NCBI RefSeq assembly: GCF_014651535.1
Contig: NZ_BMXB01000007.1
Coordinates: 109,886-173,885, forward strand
Reading direction: 5' to 3'
DNA: 64,000 nucleotides
Origin: Salinimicrobium marinum
Lineage (GTDB): Bacteria; Bacteroidota; Bacteroidia; Flavobacteriales; Flavobacteriaceae
Shown: in pieces, positions 35,215 through 43,995 of the stretch
Layout of the letters: each line of letters opens with the position of its first letter
How positions within the stretch are numbered: the stretch's first letter is position 1
Notes under the pieces: generated by a model
Database searches by the model: none
What the model saw: only the letters and a program-made list of their open reading frames with translations
Told to the model about the DNA's origin: nothing
Made by a program: the position numbers and the translations under genes

Positions 35215-36699
35215 ATGTTTAAACATTTCATCTATCTTCAGTGGAAAGCGTTTTTCAGGTCTTCCAGTCTTGGAAAAAGCATTGGCCTAAAAATCCTCAT
35301 GGGATTCCTTGCCATTTATTTTGCTGTCATTTTTCTCCTTTTAGGAATTGGAATGTATCCGCTGCTTACCGAATTTTATCCCGATCAGCCTCCGCTTCAC
35401 ATGGCCAATAGATTTGTGTTGTTATGGCTGGTGATGGAACTGGTTTTCAGGTTTATGTTGAAAACCCTTCCGGTAATGACGGTGAAGCCCTTGTTGATCG
35501 CTCCCATCAAGAAGAGAAAAGTGGTGAATTATGTTCTCATAAAATCATTAATTTCTTTTTATAATCTGTTACCGCTTCTATTGATCATTCCCTTCGGAAT
35601 TTTCCTTTCCTTCAAAACAGAGATCGCTCCTCTTTCTATCATTGGGTGGATGGTAGCCGTGTATACGCTTATACTTTCTGTAGATTATTTTAATTTTCTT
35701 ATAAAGAAGAAGTTTACAGATAACCTGAAAGCTTTACTTCCGTTAGTGCTCATTGCAGCGGTTTTGGCAGCGCTGGAGTATTTTGATGTTTTTAGGATTA
35801 CCCTCTATTTTGGGAATGGTATGGATTATCTTGTTGAGAATCCATGGCTGGCGATCGTTCCTGTACTTCTTTTTGCTGCCCTGTACAAACTGAATCAGCA
35901 TAACCTGGAGCGCAGATTTTACCTGGATGATTCCCTGGGAGGACCTGCAAAAGAAGTTAACACCCAGGAGTTTAACTGGGTGAGAAGATTTGGAGATATT
36001 GCGCCATTTCTTCAGCTGGACCTAAAACTTATCTGGCGAAACAAAAGACCAAAAACTACTATTTTTCTCTCGCTGATCATCATGGGGTACGGACTCATTT
36101 TTTATCCGCAGGACACGTACGAGAGCATGAGAACGATGTATGTTTTTGTAGGAATCTTCATGACAGGAATTTTCATGATCAATTTTGGACAATTTATCCC
36201 CGCCTGGGATGCCACCTACTATTCCATGATGATGTCCCAGAACATCCCATTAAAGAAATACCTGGCTTCAAAAGTTGGATTGATTACCTTCAGCATTGTG
36301 GTATTAACGATTCTTACTACTCCGTATGTCTACTTCGGAACTCATATTCTGGTCATGAATATTGCCTGTGCCATTTATAATATTGGCGTAAATGTTCCTA
36401 TTTTATTATACACCGGCTCTTTTAACCGGAAAAGGATTGAGCTTGAGAAAAGTCCGTTTATGAACTACCAGGGAACGGGAGCCGCACAATGGCTGGTGGG
36501 AATTCCACTTATGCTAATCCCTGTTGCTATTTTCTGGCCGCTTACCAGGTGGGTTTCCTACGAAGTAGGAGTAGCAGTATTAGCCGGACTCGGCTTACTT
36601 GGAATCATTTTAAGAGGTCCTATAATGGATTTTATTGAAAGAGCATATCGCAAAAACAAGTATGCAATGATTGAGGGCTTTAAACAAACAGGGGAATAA
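35215..36699 (+). CDS. DUF5687 ABC-2-type membrane permease
   Basis: A 494-residue polytopic membrane protein with about ten to twelve hydrophobic helices. It matches the Bacteroidota DUF5687 family (MFKHFIYLQWKAFFRSSSLGKSIGLKILMGF N-terminus), which is paired with an ABC ATPase; here the ATPase gene starts 19 bp downstream. It is therefore the probable permease half of an exporter. The substrate is unknown. Confidence 0.85.
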   Translation: MFKHFIYLQWKAFFRSSSLGKSIGLKILMGFLAIYFAVIFLLLGIGMYPLLTEFYPDQPPLHMANRFVLLWLVMELVFRFMLKTLPVMTVKPLLIAPIKKRKVVNYVLIKSLISFYNLLPLLLIIPFGIFLSFKTEIAPLSIIGWMVAVYTLILSVDYFNFLIKKKFTDNLKALLPLVLIAAVLAALEYFDVFRITLYFGNGMDYLVENPWLAIVPVLLFAALYKLNQHNLERRFYLDDSLGGPAKEVNTQEFNWVRRFGDIAPFLQLDLKLIWRNKRPKTTIFLSLIIMGYGLIFYPQDTYESMRTMYVFVGIFMTGIFMINFGQFIPAWDATYYSMMMSQNIPLKKYLASKVGLITFSIVVLTILTTPYVYFGTHILVMNIACAIYNIGVNVPILLYTGSFNRKRIELEKSPFMNYQGTGAAQWLVGIPLMLIPVAIFWPLTRWVSYEVGVAVLAGLGLLGIILRGPIMDFIERAYRKNKYAMIEGFKQTGE

Positions 36700-36717
36700 C
36701 CTAAAAAAATTAAGGAG

Positions 36718-37449
36718 ATGATTACAATTACAAATTTGTCAAAAAATTACAACGGTACAACCGTCCTAAATATAGACCATCTTAAGATTCCCAAAGGTCA
36801 AAGCTTCGGATTAGTGGGAAATAACGGTGCAGGAAAAACAACGCTGTTCAGCCTCCTGCTCGATTTGATACGGCCTTCTTCCGGAAATGTATTTAACAAT
36901 GATATCACCGTGAGCCAGAGTGAGGAGTGGAAACCTTTTACGGCCTCTTTCATTGATGAAAGTTTTTTAATAGGATATCTCACTCCTGAAGAATACTTTA
37001 ATTTCATTGGAGAACTCCGGAACCGGAATAAAGCCGATGTAGCCACATTCCTGAAGGATTTCGAGGATTTCTTTAACGGAGAGATCCTGAATCAGAAAAA
37101 ATATCTTCGTGACCTTTCGAAGGGAAATCAGAAGAAAGTGGGTATTGTCGCTGCTTTGATTGGTGATCCAAAGGTCATTATTCTTGATGAACCTTTTGCC
37201 AACCTTGATCCTACCACACAAATCAAACTGAAAAAGCTAATAAGGGATCTTACTGAAAGTTCAGAAGTTACGGTGCTTATCTCCAGCCATGACCTTATTC
37301 ATGTGACCGAAGTTTGTGAACGTATTGTGGTTCTCGACAAGGGAAAAGTGGTGAATGACATCAAAACTTCTGAAGCTACCCTTAAAGAACTGGAGTCTTA
37401 TTTTGCAGGAGACCAGCAGGTGCAGGAAGTTCAGGAGGATCTATCTTAA
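36718..37449 (+). CDS. ABC transporter ATP-binding protein
   Basis: A 243-residue ATPase. Walker A GNNGAGKTT is at about residues 35-43. The signature motif is the slightly unusual LSKGNQKKV. Walker B is VIILDEPFANLDP, and the switch His is in ISSHDLIHV. It pairs with the DUF5687 permease. A C-terminal acidic tail (about residues 228-243) is short. Confidence 0.94.
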   Translation: MITITNLSKNYNGTTVLNIDHLKIPKGQSFGLVGNNGAGKTTLFSLLLDLIRPSSGNVFNNDITVSQSEEWKPFTASFIDESFLIGYLTPEEYFNFIGELRNRNKADVATFLKDFEDFFNGEILNQKKYLRDLSKGNQKKVGIVAALIGDPKVIILDEPFANLDPTTQIKLKKLIRDLTESSEVTVLISSHDLIHVTEVCERIVVLDKGKVVNDIKTSEATLKELESYFAGDQQVQEVQEDLS

Positions 37450-37461
37450 AATCTCATAAGT

Positions 37462-37791
37462 TTGAAAGTTACGACCATACAATCAGGAGATTCAAAAATT
37501 GAATTTTTCAATTCAATTTTTGGGAAGGAAACAGTGAAGGTGAATGAAGAGATAGTTTCAGAAAAAAGATCTTTGTCGGGTACCGAACATTTCTTCAAGA
37601 TCAAAGATTCGGATTCCGAAGTTAATTGCAGGCTGGTAACGGGTATGGGCAGGTATGGGCTGGCAATAGATTTTTACAAGGACAATAAGCCAGTAATACA
37701 ATCTTATAAATCAGGCGGATTTATTATTCCTTTTCTAACGGCTTTTCTGGGGGTCTTAATCTATAATTTAATGACAGATTATCTTTTCTAG
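37462..37791 (+). CDS. Unknown protein with C-terminal membrane helix
   Basis: A 109-residue protein I do not recognise. The first 85 residues are beta-rich and soluble (GKETVKVNEEIVSEKRSLSG). A single hydrophobic helix (about 89-107) anchors the C-terminus. The start is a TTG 12 bp after the ATPase stop; no ATG is available upstream of residue 60. Its place between the ABC ATPase and the CPBP protease suggests it is part of the same operon. Confidence 0.65.
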   Translation: MKVTTIQSGDSKIEFFNSIFGKETVKVNEEIVSEKRSLSGTEHFFKIKDSDSEVNCRLVTGMGRYGLAIDFYKDNKPVIQSYKSGGFIIPFLTAFLGVLIYNLMTDYLF

Positions 37792-37826
37792 ATCACAAAA
37801 AATCATTCTACAGAATAGTACTTCAC

Positions 37827-38711
37827 ATGCAGGATAATGAAATAAAAATCAAAGGCTGGGCACGAATACTTCTCATTATATTTCCCTACCTGGTTATTGT
37901 AGGAATCTTTCAGTTCATAGGACTTACGATATCGGATGTTTCTTATGGTGAAATGGATTTTAAGGAATCATCTGAACAGCAATTAATTATTTCATTTTTT
38001 GGTTTTCTGGGCACTTTCCTGGTGCTTTGGATCTTTATGAAGTATATAGACCGGGAGAGATTTATAGATCTTGGTTTTCAGACGAAAAACAGATTCTGGG
38101 ATTTTATTGTGGGAACGGGAGTGGCCCTTGTGGCGATGGTTTTAGGTTTTTTTGTATTGCTCGGGTTGAAGGAAATAAAGTTTTCAGAAATAGTTTTGAA
38201 TAATGATGAAATAGTCATCTCAGTACTGTTGTTTCTAATTGTTGCAGTGGTGGAAGAAGCTTTGTTTAGGGGTTATGTGTTAAAGAATTTGATGCTTTCT
38301 TTCAATAAGTATGTGGCGCTAGTGATTTCCTCTGTTCTTTTTTCACTCATGCACGGATTCAATCCGAATATGAGCCTGTTCAGTTTTTTTGATCTTTTTT
38401 GCGCCGGGATGATTCTGGGGATCACCTATATCTACACAAAAAACTTATGGTATCCTATTGGTTTACATTTTGGCTGGAACCTTTTTCAAACCCACCTAGG
38501 TTTCAACGTAAGCGGACAGGATTTTTATTCGATTATTGAATTTAATTATACTTCTCCAAATTTAATGAATGGCGGGGAATTTGGTTTTGAAGGCTCCATA
38601 TTCTCCGTTTTTGCACAAATAGTTATTTTTGCCGGATCTATATATTACTATAAAAATTCTTCAGGAGAAATGGTACCAAATCCTCATGAAAGTGCAGATC
38701 TCCTCACTTGA
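37827..38711 (+). CDS. CPBP-family intramembrane metalloprotease
   Basis: A 294-residue polytopic protein of the CPBP (Abi/CAAX-type) family. The diagnostic EExxxR motif is EEALFRG (about residues 147-153). The His-containing motifs are SLMHGFN and GLHFGWN. Family members cleave prenylated or bacteriocin-like substrates or give self-immunity to exported peptides. Lying in a PadR/ABC operon, it could process or protect against whatever the transporter handles, which is inference. Confidence 0.9.
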   Translation: MQDNEIKIKGWARILLIIFPYLVIVGIFQFIGLTISDVSYGEMDFKESSEQQLIISFFGFLGTFLVLWIFMKYIDRERFIDLGFQTKNRFWDFIVGTGVALVAMVLGFFVLLGLKEIKFSEIVLNNDEIVISVLLFLIVAVVEEALFRGYVLKNLMLSFNKYVALVISSVLFSLMHGFNPNMSLFSFFDLFCAGMILGITYIYTKNLWYPIGLHFGWNLFQTHLGFNVSGQDFYSIIEFNYTSPNLMNGGEFGFEGSIFSVFAQIVIFAGSIYYYKNSSGEMVPNPHESADLLT

Positions 38712-38772
38712 AAGAAATCTCCTCTAAAATCCTCTAAAGCATAGCGGCTAATGCTTTAATCAAAATTTAACC

Positions 38773-38780
38773 TATTTTTG
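38773..38780 (+). promoter_or_regulatory. Promoter -7 element of porW/sprE
   Basis: TATTTTTG matches TAnnTTTG, 56 nt upstream of the TTG start at 38837. Confidence 0.45.
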
Positions 38781-38836
38781 CCTTCACAATAATTTAGGTA
38801 CAATTCAGTTATCCCTATACTAAAGAATCGTTTGAT

Positions 38837-41383
38837 TTGAAAGCATTTACAAAAGGCCTTTTTCTACTTATTACAATATTGAGTATTGCGGGTTGTTCAA
38901 GGAAAAATAATACTTTTCTGAACCGTAACTGGCATGCTGTTACTGCAGAATATAACACGCTGTATAACGGGAATTTGGCGCTGGAACTGGGGAAAGAAGA
39001 ATTAAACCAGAATTACCTTGATAATTACTGGGATATTCTTCCTGTGGAAAGGATGCAGGTGAGTGAAGAGGTAATGCTACCTGGAGATGCAAGAAATCCT
39101 AACTTCGAAATAGCCGAACAAAAGGCGGTAAAGGCAATTCAGCGGCACTCGATGCTGATAGAAGGCAGCGAAAAAAATCCGCAGATAGATGAAGCGTATT
39201 TATTATTGGGAAAAGCCCGGTATTTTGATCAGCGGTTCATTCCTGCACTGGAGGCTTTTAATTATATTCTTCATAAATACCCGCTTAGCAACACGATCAA
39301 TCACGCCAGGATTTGGAGAGAAAAAGCAAATATCCGTCTCGAATTTGAGGAACTTGCTATAAGAAATCTCAAGAAGATCCTTGAACAGGAAAATCTGGAG
39401 GATCAGGACAGAGCAGATGCTGCTGCCATGCTTGCAGAGGCCTATATTAACCTGACTCAGCTGGACAGTGCGGTGACACCACTCCAAACTGCGGCAGAAT
39501 TCACCCGGGACAAAGCCGAGCAGGGAAGATATCTTTATATCACTGGGCAGTTGTACAATCGCCTGGGTATGAAAGACAGTGCCAATATGGCTTTTGATGA
39601 AGTGATTGATCTTAAGAGAAGGTCGCCCCGCATTTATTTGATCAATGCTTATATTGCGAAGACACAGAATCTTTCGAGAAGTGCGCAAGACCAGGAAGCC
39701 ATCCTGGAGCTGCTTACAGATATGGAACAGGATCGTGAAAACAGGCCGTTTTTAGATAAAATTTATTTTCAGCTGGCAGAATTCCATTATCAGGCAGATT
39801 CTGTGAACCTTGCTATTGATTATTATAACAAATCCCTGCGTACCCCTACAGAAGACGCTTATTTGCAAAGTCTGGATTATCAAACACTGGGAAATATTCA
39901 TTTTGACGCTGCCAATTACCAGGTTGCGGGAGCTTATTACGATAGTACCTTAACAAGATTACCACCCAATTCACGTGAATTCAGGCTTATAAAAAAGAAG
40001 CGCGATAATTTGGTAGACGTGATTTCTTATGAAGAAATTGCAAGAAAAAGTGACAGTATTTTATACCTCTCAGATCTTTCAGAAGAAGGGCGAATTGAAT
40101 ATTTTACGGATTATACAGAAAGACTTAAAGCCGAAGCAAAGAAAGAGGGAGTGGCTGAAAACCAGGCTCCGGCTCAATCCCGGTCTCAGGAATTCTTTGA
40201 AAATAACAGGACAGGAGTGCCGGGAGTTCCAAACCCCGGAAATGCTTTTTATTTCTATAATACTGCTGCTGTTGCTTATGGTAAACAGGAATTCTTCAGG
40301 ACATGGGGAGAGCGGGATCTTACAGATAACTGGAGGACAGCGAGCGGTGTAAGCAATCAGGATCAAGATAATGAGATGCCCATAGCCGAAGCTGCTTTTG
40401 AAGCAGATCCCCTGTACGATCCACAGACTTATATTAGTCAGATACCCAATGATCCCCAAATTCTCGATAGCCTGGTGGTAGAGAGAAATTTTGCTTATTA
40501 TCAATTAGGGCTCATTTACAGGGAGAAATTCAAAGAAGATGAATTAGCTGCAGAAAAACTGGAGTTGTTACTGGCAGGAAATCCGGAAGAAAGACTTGTG
40601 CTGCCTGCAAAATATCATCTTTATAAAATATATTCTGAAGGAGGATTCACTGCAAAGGCTCAGGCATTAAAAATAGATATTATGGAGCAGCACCCAGATT
40701 CCAGGTATGCTATGATCCTGAAGGATCCTGAGGCTTTACTTCAGGATGAAAACAGTCCGGAGGCTCTTTACGGTGATTTGTATACAATGTTTGAGGATCA
40801 GGAATATCAGGAAGTAATCTTGCAATCTGAAGAACTATCGGTGAGGTTTACTGGAGATCAAATGGCTCCAAAACTAGAACTTTTAAAGGCCATGGCCATA
40901 GGTAGGCTTGAAGGTTTTGAGGCTTATAAAGAAGCTTTGAATTTTGTGGCCCTCAATTATCCGCAGAGTGAAGAGGGGAAGAAAGCGCAGCAGTTATTTA
41001 ACGATGCCCTTCCGGGAATGGCCGACAAGAATTTTCAGCAGGACAGTATTGCCCGCTCTTTTAAGCTTGTTTTTCCGTTTGAAAAAAATGGAGTGGAGGA
41101 AATAGCAGATTTCAGAAGAGAGATAGAAGAAGCTTTGGAGGAGTTGAATTACAGCGGTCAGGAAGTGTCTATAGATGTTTATAATCCGCATCAGGACTTC
41201 GTGGTGGTACATGGCTTTTCCAGCCCGGGTACAGCAAAAGGCTTTGCAGAATTACTTTCTGTGAATGAGAAGTATCAAATCGACAAAAATTCTTTTTATA
41301 TTTCCACCCCAAACTACAGGATCGTACAAATACATAAAAATGTAGATTCTTATATAGAAAGCATAACAAATCCCCCCAAATAA
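38837..41383 (+). CDS. porW: Type IX secretion/gliding TPR lipoprotein PorW (SprE)
   Basis: An 848-residue lipoprotein. The signal MKAFTKGLFLLITILSIAGC has lipobox IAGC and acylated Cys20. Many TPR-like helical repeats fill residues about 70-700. The N-terminus RNWHAVTAEYNTLYNGNLALELGKEEL matches the PorW/SprE family, an accessory of the type IX secretion system that links PorKLMN to the translocon; in gliding flavobacteria it is also needed for motility. The start is TTG, the only codon that gives a complete signal peptide. It overlaps the bactofilin start by one base (TAATG), so the two are coupled. Other T9SS genes are outside the window. Confidence 0.88.
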   Translation: MKAFTKGLFLLITILSIAGCSRKNNTFLNRNWHAVTAEYNTLYNGNLALELGKEELNQNYLDNYWDILPVERMQVSEEVMLPGDARNPNFEIAEQKAVKAIQRHSMLIEGSEKNPQIDEAYLLLGKARYFDQRFIPALEAFNYILHKYPLSNTINHARIWREKANIRLEFEELAIRNLKKILEQENLEDQDRADAAAMLAEAYINLTQLDSAVTPLQTAAEFTRDKAEQGRYLYITGQLYNRLGMKDSANMAFDEVIDLKRRSPRIYLINAYIAKTQNLSRSAQDQEAILELLTDMEQDRENRPFLDKIYFQLAEFHYQADSVNLAIDYYNKSLRTPTEDAYLQSLDYQTLGNIHFDAANYQVAGAYYDSTLTRLPPNSREFRLIKKKRDNLVDVISYEEIARKSDSILYLSDLSEEGRIEYFTDYTERLKAEAKKEGVAENQAPAQSRSQEFFENNRTGVPGVPNPGNAFYFYNTAAVAYGKQEFFRTWGERDLTDNWRTASGVSNQDQDNEMPIAEAAFEADPLYDPQTYISQIPNDPQILDSLVVERNFAYYQLGLIYREKFKEDELAAEKLELLLAGNPEERLVLPAKYHLYKIYSEGGFTAKAQALKIDIMEQHPDSRYAMILKDPEALLQDENSPEALYGDLYTMFEDQEYQEVILQSEELSVRFTGDQMAPKLELLKAMAIGRLEGFEAYKEALNFVALNYPQSEEGKKAQQLFNDALPGMADKNFQQDSIARSFKLVFPFEKNGVEEIADFRREIEEALEELNYSGQEVSIDVYNPHQDFVVVHGFSSPGTAKGFAELLSVNEKYQIDKNSFYISTPNYRIVQIHKNVDSYIESITNPPK

Positions 41384-41811
41384 TGTTTACACAAGAAAAA
41401 AGGTCTAAATTTTCTTCTGAAGGAAGCAAAGACCAGAACAAGATAGCACAAGGCACAAAGATCATTGGAAACCTTGAGGCAAAAGGATGTTTTAGAATAG
41501 ACGGAATTGTAGAAGGTAATGTCAAAACACCCGGAAAGGTCGTCATAGGGAAAGATGGTTTTATCAAAGGTTACCTGGAGTGTGAGAATGCAGATATTGA
41601 AGGTAAATTTATTGGCAAGCTCTTGATCAAAAACACCCTTAGCCTGCGATCTACGGCCCTGATTGAAGGAGAGGCTATTGTGGCAAAACTAACGGTTGAA
41701 CCGGGAGCCACTTTTAATGCTACCTGCTCTATGAAAGGCGGCGTAAAAACCATTAACAATGAAAGAGGAGGACAGGAACAAACCCAAAAAGGAAAAGAAA
41801 AGTCAGCTTAG
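41383..41811 (+). CDS. Bactofilin (polymer-forming cytoskeletal protein)
   Basis: A 142-residue bactofilin. The central right-handed beta-helix (about residues 20-120) shows the repeating GxIxGxV pattern (IGNLEAKGCFRIDGIVEGNVKTPGKVVIG). Short disordered termini flank it. Bactofilins form nucleotide-independent filaments at the membrane and often position cell-wall or secretion machinery. The start is fused to the porW stop and the 3' end overlaps atpZ by 53 bp, an unusually tight arrangement. Confidence 0.92.
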   Translation: MFTQEKRSKFSSEGSKDQNKIAQGTKIIGNLEAKGCFRIDGIVEGNVKTPGKVVIGKDGFIKGYLECENADIEGKFIGKLLIKNTLSLRSTALIEGEAIVAKLTVEPGATFNATCSMKGGVKTINNERGGQEQTQKGKEKSA

Positions 41812-42001
41812 AAACTGGGCCATCTTCACCGGAATCGCTTTTGAAATGGGCGGTACTATTTTTGTGTGTGCCTGGATTGGCAAACAACTGGACGAGCGAT
41901 ACCCATCCAATAAGAACTGGTTCACCATTGGATTGGTGCTTTTTGGTTTACTTGCTTCTATATTTTTAGTGCTAAAACAATTAAAAAAATTCGATAATTG
42001 A
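41759..42001 (+). CDS. atpZ: AtpZ/AtpI-family protein
   Basis: An 80-residue protein. A charged N-terminus is followed by two transmembrane helices (about residues 23-42 and 54-72) with the typical GGTIFVCAWIGKQLDERYP loop. AtpZ/AtpI proteins help assemble the ATP-synthase c-ring or supply Mg2+. It starts inside the bactofilin gene and precedes DUF6168 and atpB. Confidence 0.85.
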   Translation: MKEEDRNKPKKEKKSQLRNWAIFTGIAFEMGGTIFVCAWIGKQLDERYPSNKNWFTIGLVLFGLLASIFLVLKQLKKFDN

Positions 42002-42008
42002 TCTTTTC

Positions 42009-42398
42009 ATGCTGCAACACCTTTTAAGGTTTTCCCTGCTGCTATTCCTGGTGACAGGAATAGCTTATGGCCTTCATCTCTATATAAATCAGCTCTTTTT
42101 TGATGTATCTGTGGAGCTCATCAACTTCGCCTACAAATTCAACGTGGGATTTACTTTTATATTTACGACTTCCATCATTCTGGCCAGTGAAAAACTGAAG
42201 GATCAACTGGGATTTATTTATCTTTTAGGTGGTGCGGTTAAGCTGGGAATTTTTGCTTATCTCATCCAAACTTCAGACGTATCCATTAGTAAATCAGTGT
42301 TTTTGCATTTCTTTGTGCCTTATGTTGTGTGTGTCATCCTTGAGTTATTTTATGTAATAAAGCTGTTAAATGCCGCTAACTTCCGACAGGACAAATAA
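42009..42398 (+). CDS. DUF6168 membrane protein
   Basis: A 129-residue protein with four transmembrane helices (about residues 5-25, 42-60, 70-88, 98-120). It fits the DUF6168 family, which lies between atpZ and atpB in flavobacteria. A role in ATP-synthase assembly analogous to AtpI is plausible from position alone. It begins 7 bp after the atpZ stop. Confidence 0.75.
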   Translation: MLQHLLRFSLLLFLVTGIAYGLHLYINQLFFDVSVELINFAYKFNVGFTFIFTTSIILASEKLKDQLGFIYLLGGAVKLGIFAYLIQTSDVSISKSVFLHFFVPYVVCVILELFYVIKLLNAANFRQDK

Positions 42399-42463
42399 TT
42401 AGCGAGTTTCCTAAGTGAAAAAAGTAATTAGCTTTAGGGGGTAATTATTTTTATTTAATTGTT

Positions 42464-42471
42464 TACATTTG
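42464..42471 (+). promoter_or_regulatory. Promoter -7 element of atpB
   Basis: TACATTTG matches TAnnTTTG, 35 nt upstream of the ATG at 42507. It lies inside the open frame extending upstream of atpB and so argues for the 42507 start. Confidence 0.55.
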
Positions 42472-42506
42472 CAGCCAAATTTGGAGGACTGAAACTTTAC
42501 CTGAAA

Positions 42507-43664
42507 ATGCAAAAGGAAAACATTTTGAAGATTTTTTTAGCGTGCCTTTTAATGGTTGTGTCGTTCAGCACGCCGGCCATTTCTCAAGAACATGACCAAC
42601 ACCCTGAGCCCGAGCAGCATGCTACTCATCAGGAATCTGCTGAGCATGATGAAGTTGGTGCCATTGATACCGAAGAAGAAGTGAAGGAATATATAGACCA
42701 TCACCTTCAGGATTCACATGATTTTACATTCTTTTCAGATGCTGAGACCGGAGCACATTATGGTTTTCCGCTTCCTATAATTCTTTGGGATGGTGGACTG
42801 AAGGTTTTCTCTTCTTCAAAATTTCACCATGGTGATGAGGTTGTTGAGGCAGATGGACAATATTACAGACTGTATCACAGTAAAATTTATAAAACTAATG
42901 CCGAGGGAGATATTGCTTATGGCGAGGATGGATTTCCTTCCAACGAGCGTCCTTTGGATTTCTCCATAACCAAGAACGTTTTGACAATGTTATTGGTTTC
43001 TGTTCTAATGTTTATTCTTTTCCGTTCCCTTGCGACCTCTTATAAATCGAGAACAATCCCAAAAGGATTTGGTCGGGTGCTAGAGCCTTTAGTGATCTAT
43101 GTGAGAGATGACATCGCAAAACCGAATATTGGTAAGAATTACAGAAAGTACGTAGGATTCCTTTTAACGGTTTTCTTTTTTATCTGGATCCTTAACCTTT
43201 TAGGGATGACTCCACTGGGGGTGAATGTTACAGGAAATATCGCTGTTACTTTTGCTCTGGCTTTATGTACCTTCTTTATCGTACAATTTAGTGGAAACAA
43301 AGATTACTGGAAACACATTTTCTGGATGCCTGGAGTACCGGTACCCATGAAAATAATGCTGGCCCCAATAGAATTACTGGGGATTTTCATTAAGCCGTTT
43401 TCATTGATGATTCGTCTTTTTGCAAACATGACGGCCGGGCACATCATTATTATGACGTTGCTTGGATTGATCGTAGTATTCCAAAACTGGATTGCAGGAC
43501 CTGCATTTTTCGGGTTCACCATTTTCATATCGATCATCGAACTGTTAGTAGCATTTTTACAGGCGTATATCTTTACCTTGTTGAGTGCGCTTTACATAGG
43601 GATGGCTGTTGAAGAGCATGATGATCATCACCCTGCAGACAACGAAGATATTCCCGTGTTATAA
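42507..43664 (+). CDS. atpB: F0F1 ATP synthase subunit a
   Basis: A 385-residue subunit of the membrane rotor-stator channel, against about 270 in E. coli. The extra N-terminal part (residues about 1-155) is a signal peptide (MQKENILKIFLACLLMVVSFSTPAISQ) and a His/Asp/Glu-rich extracytoplasmic domain (HDQHPEPEQHATHQ...), a known Bacteroidota feature. The channel domain follows, with the essential Arg in SLMIRLFANMTAGHI near residue 300. An upstream in-frame ATG at 42459 is rejected because the promoter lies between. Confidence 0.95.
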   Translation: MQKENILKIFLACLLMVVSFSTPAISQEHDQHPEPEQHATHQESAEHDEVGAIDTEEEVKEYIDHHLQDSHDFTFFSDAETGAHYGFPLPIILWDGGLKVFSSSKFHHGDEVVEADGQYYRLYHSKIYKTNAEGDIAYGEDGFPSNERPLDFSITKNVLTMLLVSVLMFILFRSLATSYKSRTIPKGFGRVLEPLVIYVRDDIAKPNIGKNYRKYVGFLLTVFFFIWILNLLGMTPLGVNVTGNIAVTFALALCTFFIVQFSGNKDYWKHIFWMPGVPVPMKIMLAPIELLGIFIKPFSLMIRLFANMTAGHIIIMTLLGLIVVFQNWIAGPAFFGFTIFISIIELLVAFLQAYIFTLLSALYIGMAVEEHDDHHPADNEDIPVL

Positions 43665-43715
43665 CAATATTTAAAAACAATAAGAGTAAGTAAGTTTAAT
43701 TTTTAATAGATAAGT

Positions 43716-43913
43716 ATGGAAGCCTTAGATTTAAGCATGATTGGAGCTGGTATTATTATTCTTGGAGCCGGATGGGGTCTTGGAAAGATCGGTAGCTCGG
43801 CAATGGAAGGAATTGCACGTCAGCCAGAAGCAGCTGGAAAAATTCAGACTGCGATGATTATTATCGCTGCACTTCTGGAAGGTGTTGCTTTTGCTGCACT
43901 TTTCGCAGCCTAA
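43716..43913 (+). CDS. atpE: F0F1 ATP synthase subunit c
   Basis: A 65-residue hairpin of two transmembrane helices. The polar loop GIARQPEAAGK is at about residues 35-45. The ion-binding Glu is in AALLEGVAF (residue about 56). No Gln in helix 1 and no Ser beside the Glu, so proton rather than sodium coupling is expected. A very strong hairpin follows before atpF. Confidence 0.97.
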   Translation: MEALDLSMIGAGIIILGAGWGLGKIGSSAMEGIARQPEAAGKIQTAMIIIAALLEGVAFAALFAA

Positions 43914-43926
43914 TCAAAATTAGTAA

Positions 43927-43965
43927 AATTCAGGCTTTGCAGCGGTTGGCTGCAAAGCCTGAATT
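43927..43965 (+). promoter_or_regulatory. Perfect 17-bp intercistronic hairpin between atpE and atpF
   Basis: Arms 43927-43943 and 43949-43965 pair without a mismatch around a GGTTG loop. It is not followed by a T-run (ATCATTAAATT follows), so it is probably an mRNA stabiliser or partial attenuator that raises atpE output relative to atpF-G. The c-ring needs many copies of subunit c, so this position makes biological sense. Confidence 0.8.
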
Positions 43966-43995
43966 ATCATTAAATTAAACATTACATAAGATATT

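Noticed and set aside
39203..39688. 161-codon antisense frame inside porW
   Set aside because: No family resemblance; porW is conserved across it.
39968..39981. Palindrome AATTCACGTGAATT as a third parS
   Set aside because: The centre CACGTG is right but the outer bases do not match GTTCCACGTGGAAC; it lies in the middle of porW and is probably chance.
40079..40504. 141-codon antisense frame inside porW
   Set aside because: Same reason; hydrophobic pattern is the shadow of the sense codons.
42459..42506. Longer atpB start at 42459
   Set aside because: The TACATTTG promoter element lies inside this stretch and the signal peptide begins at 42507.
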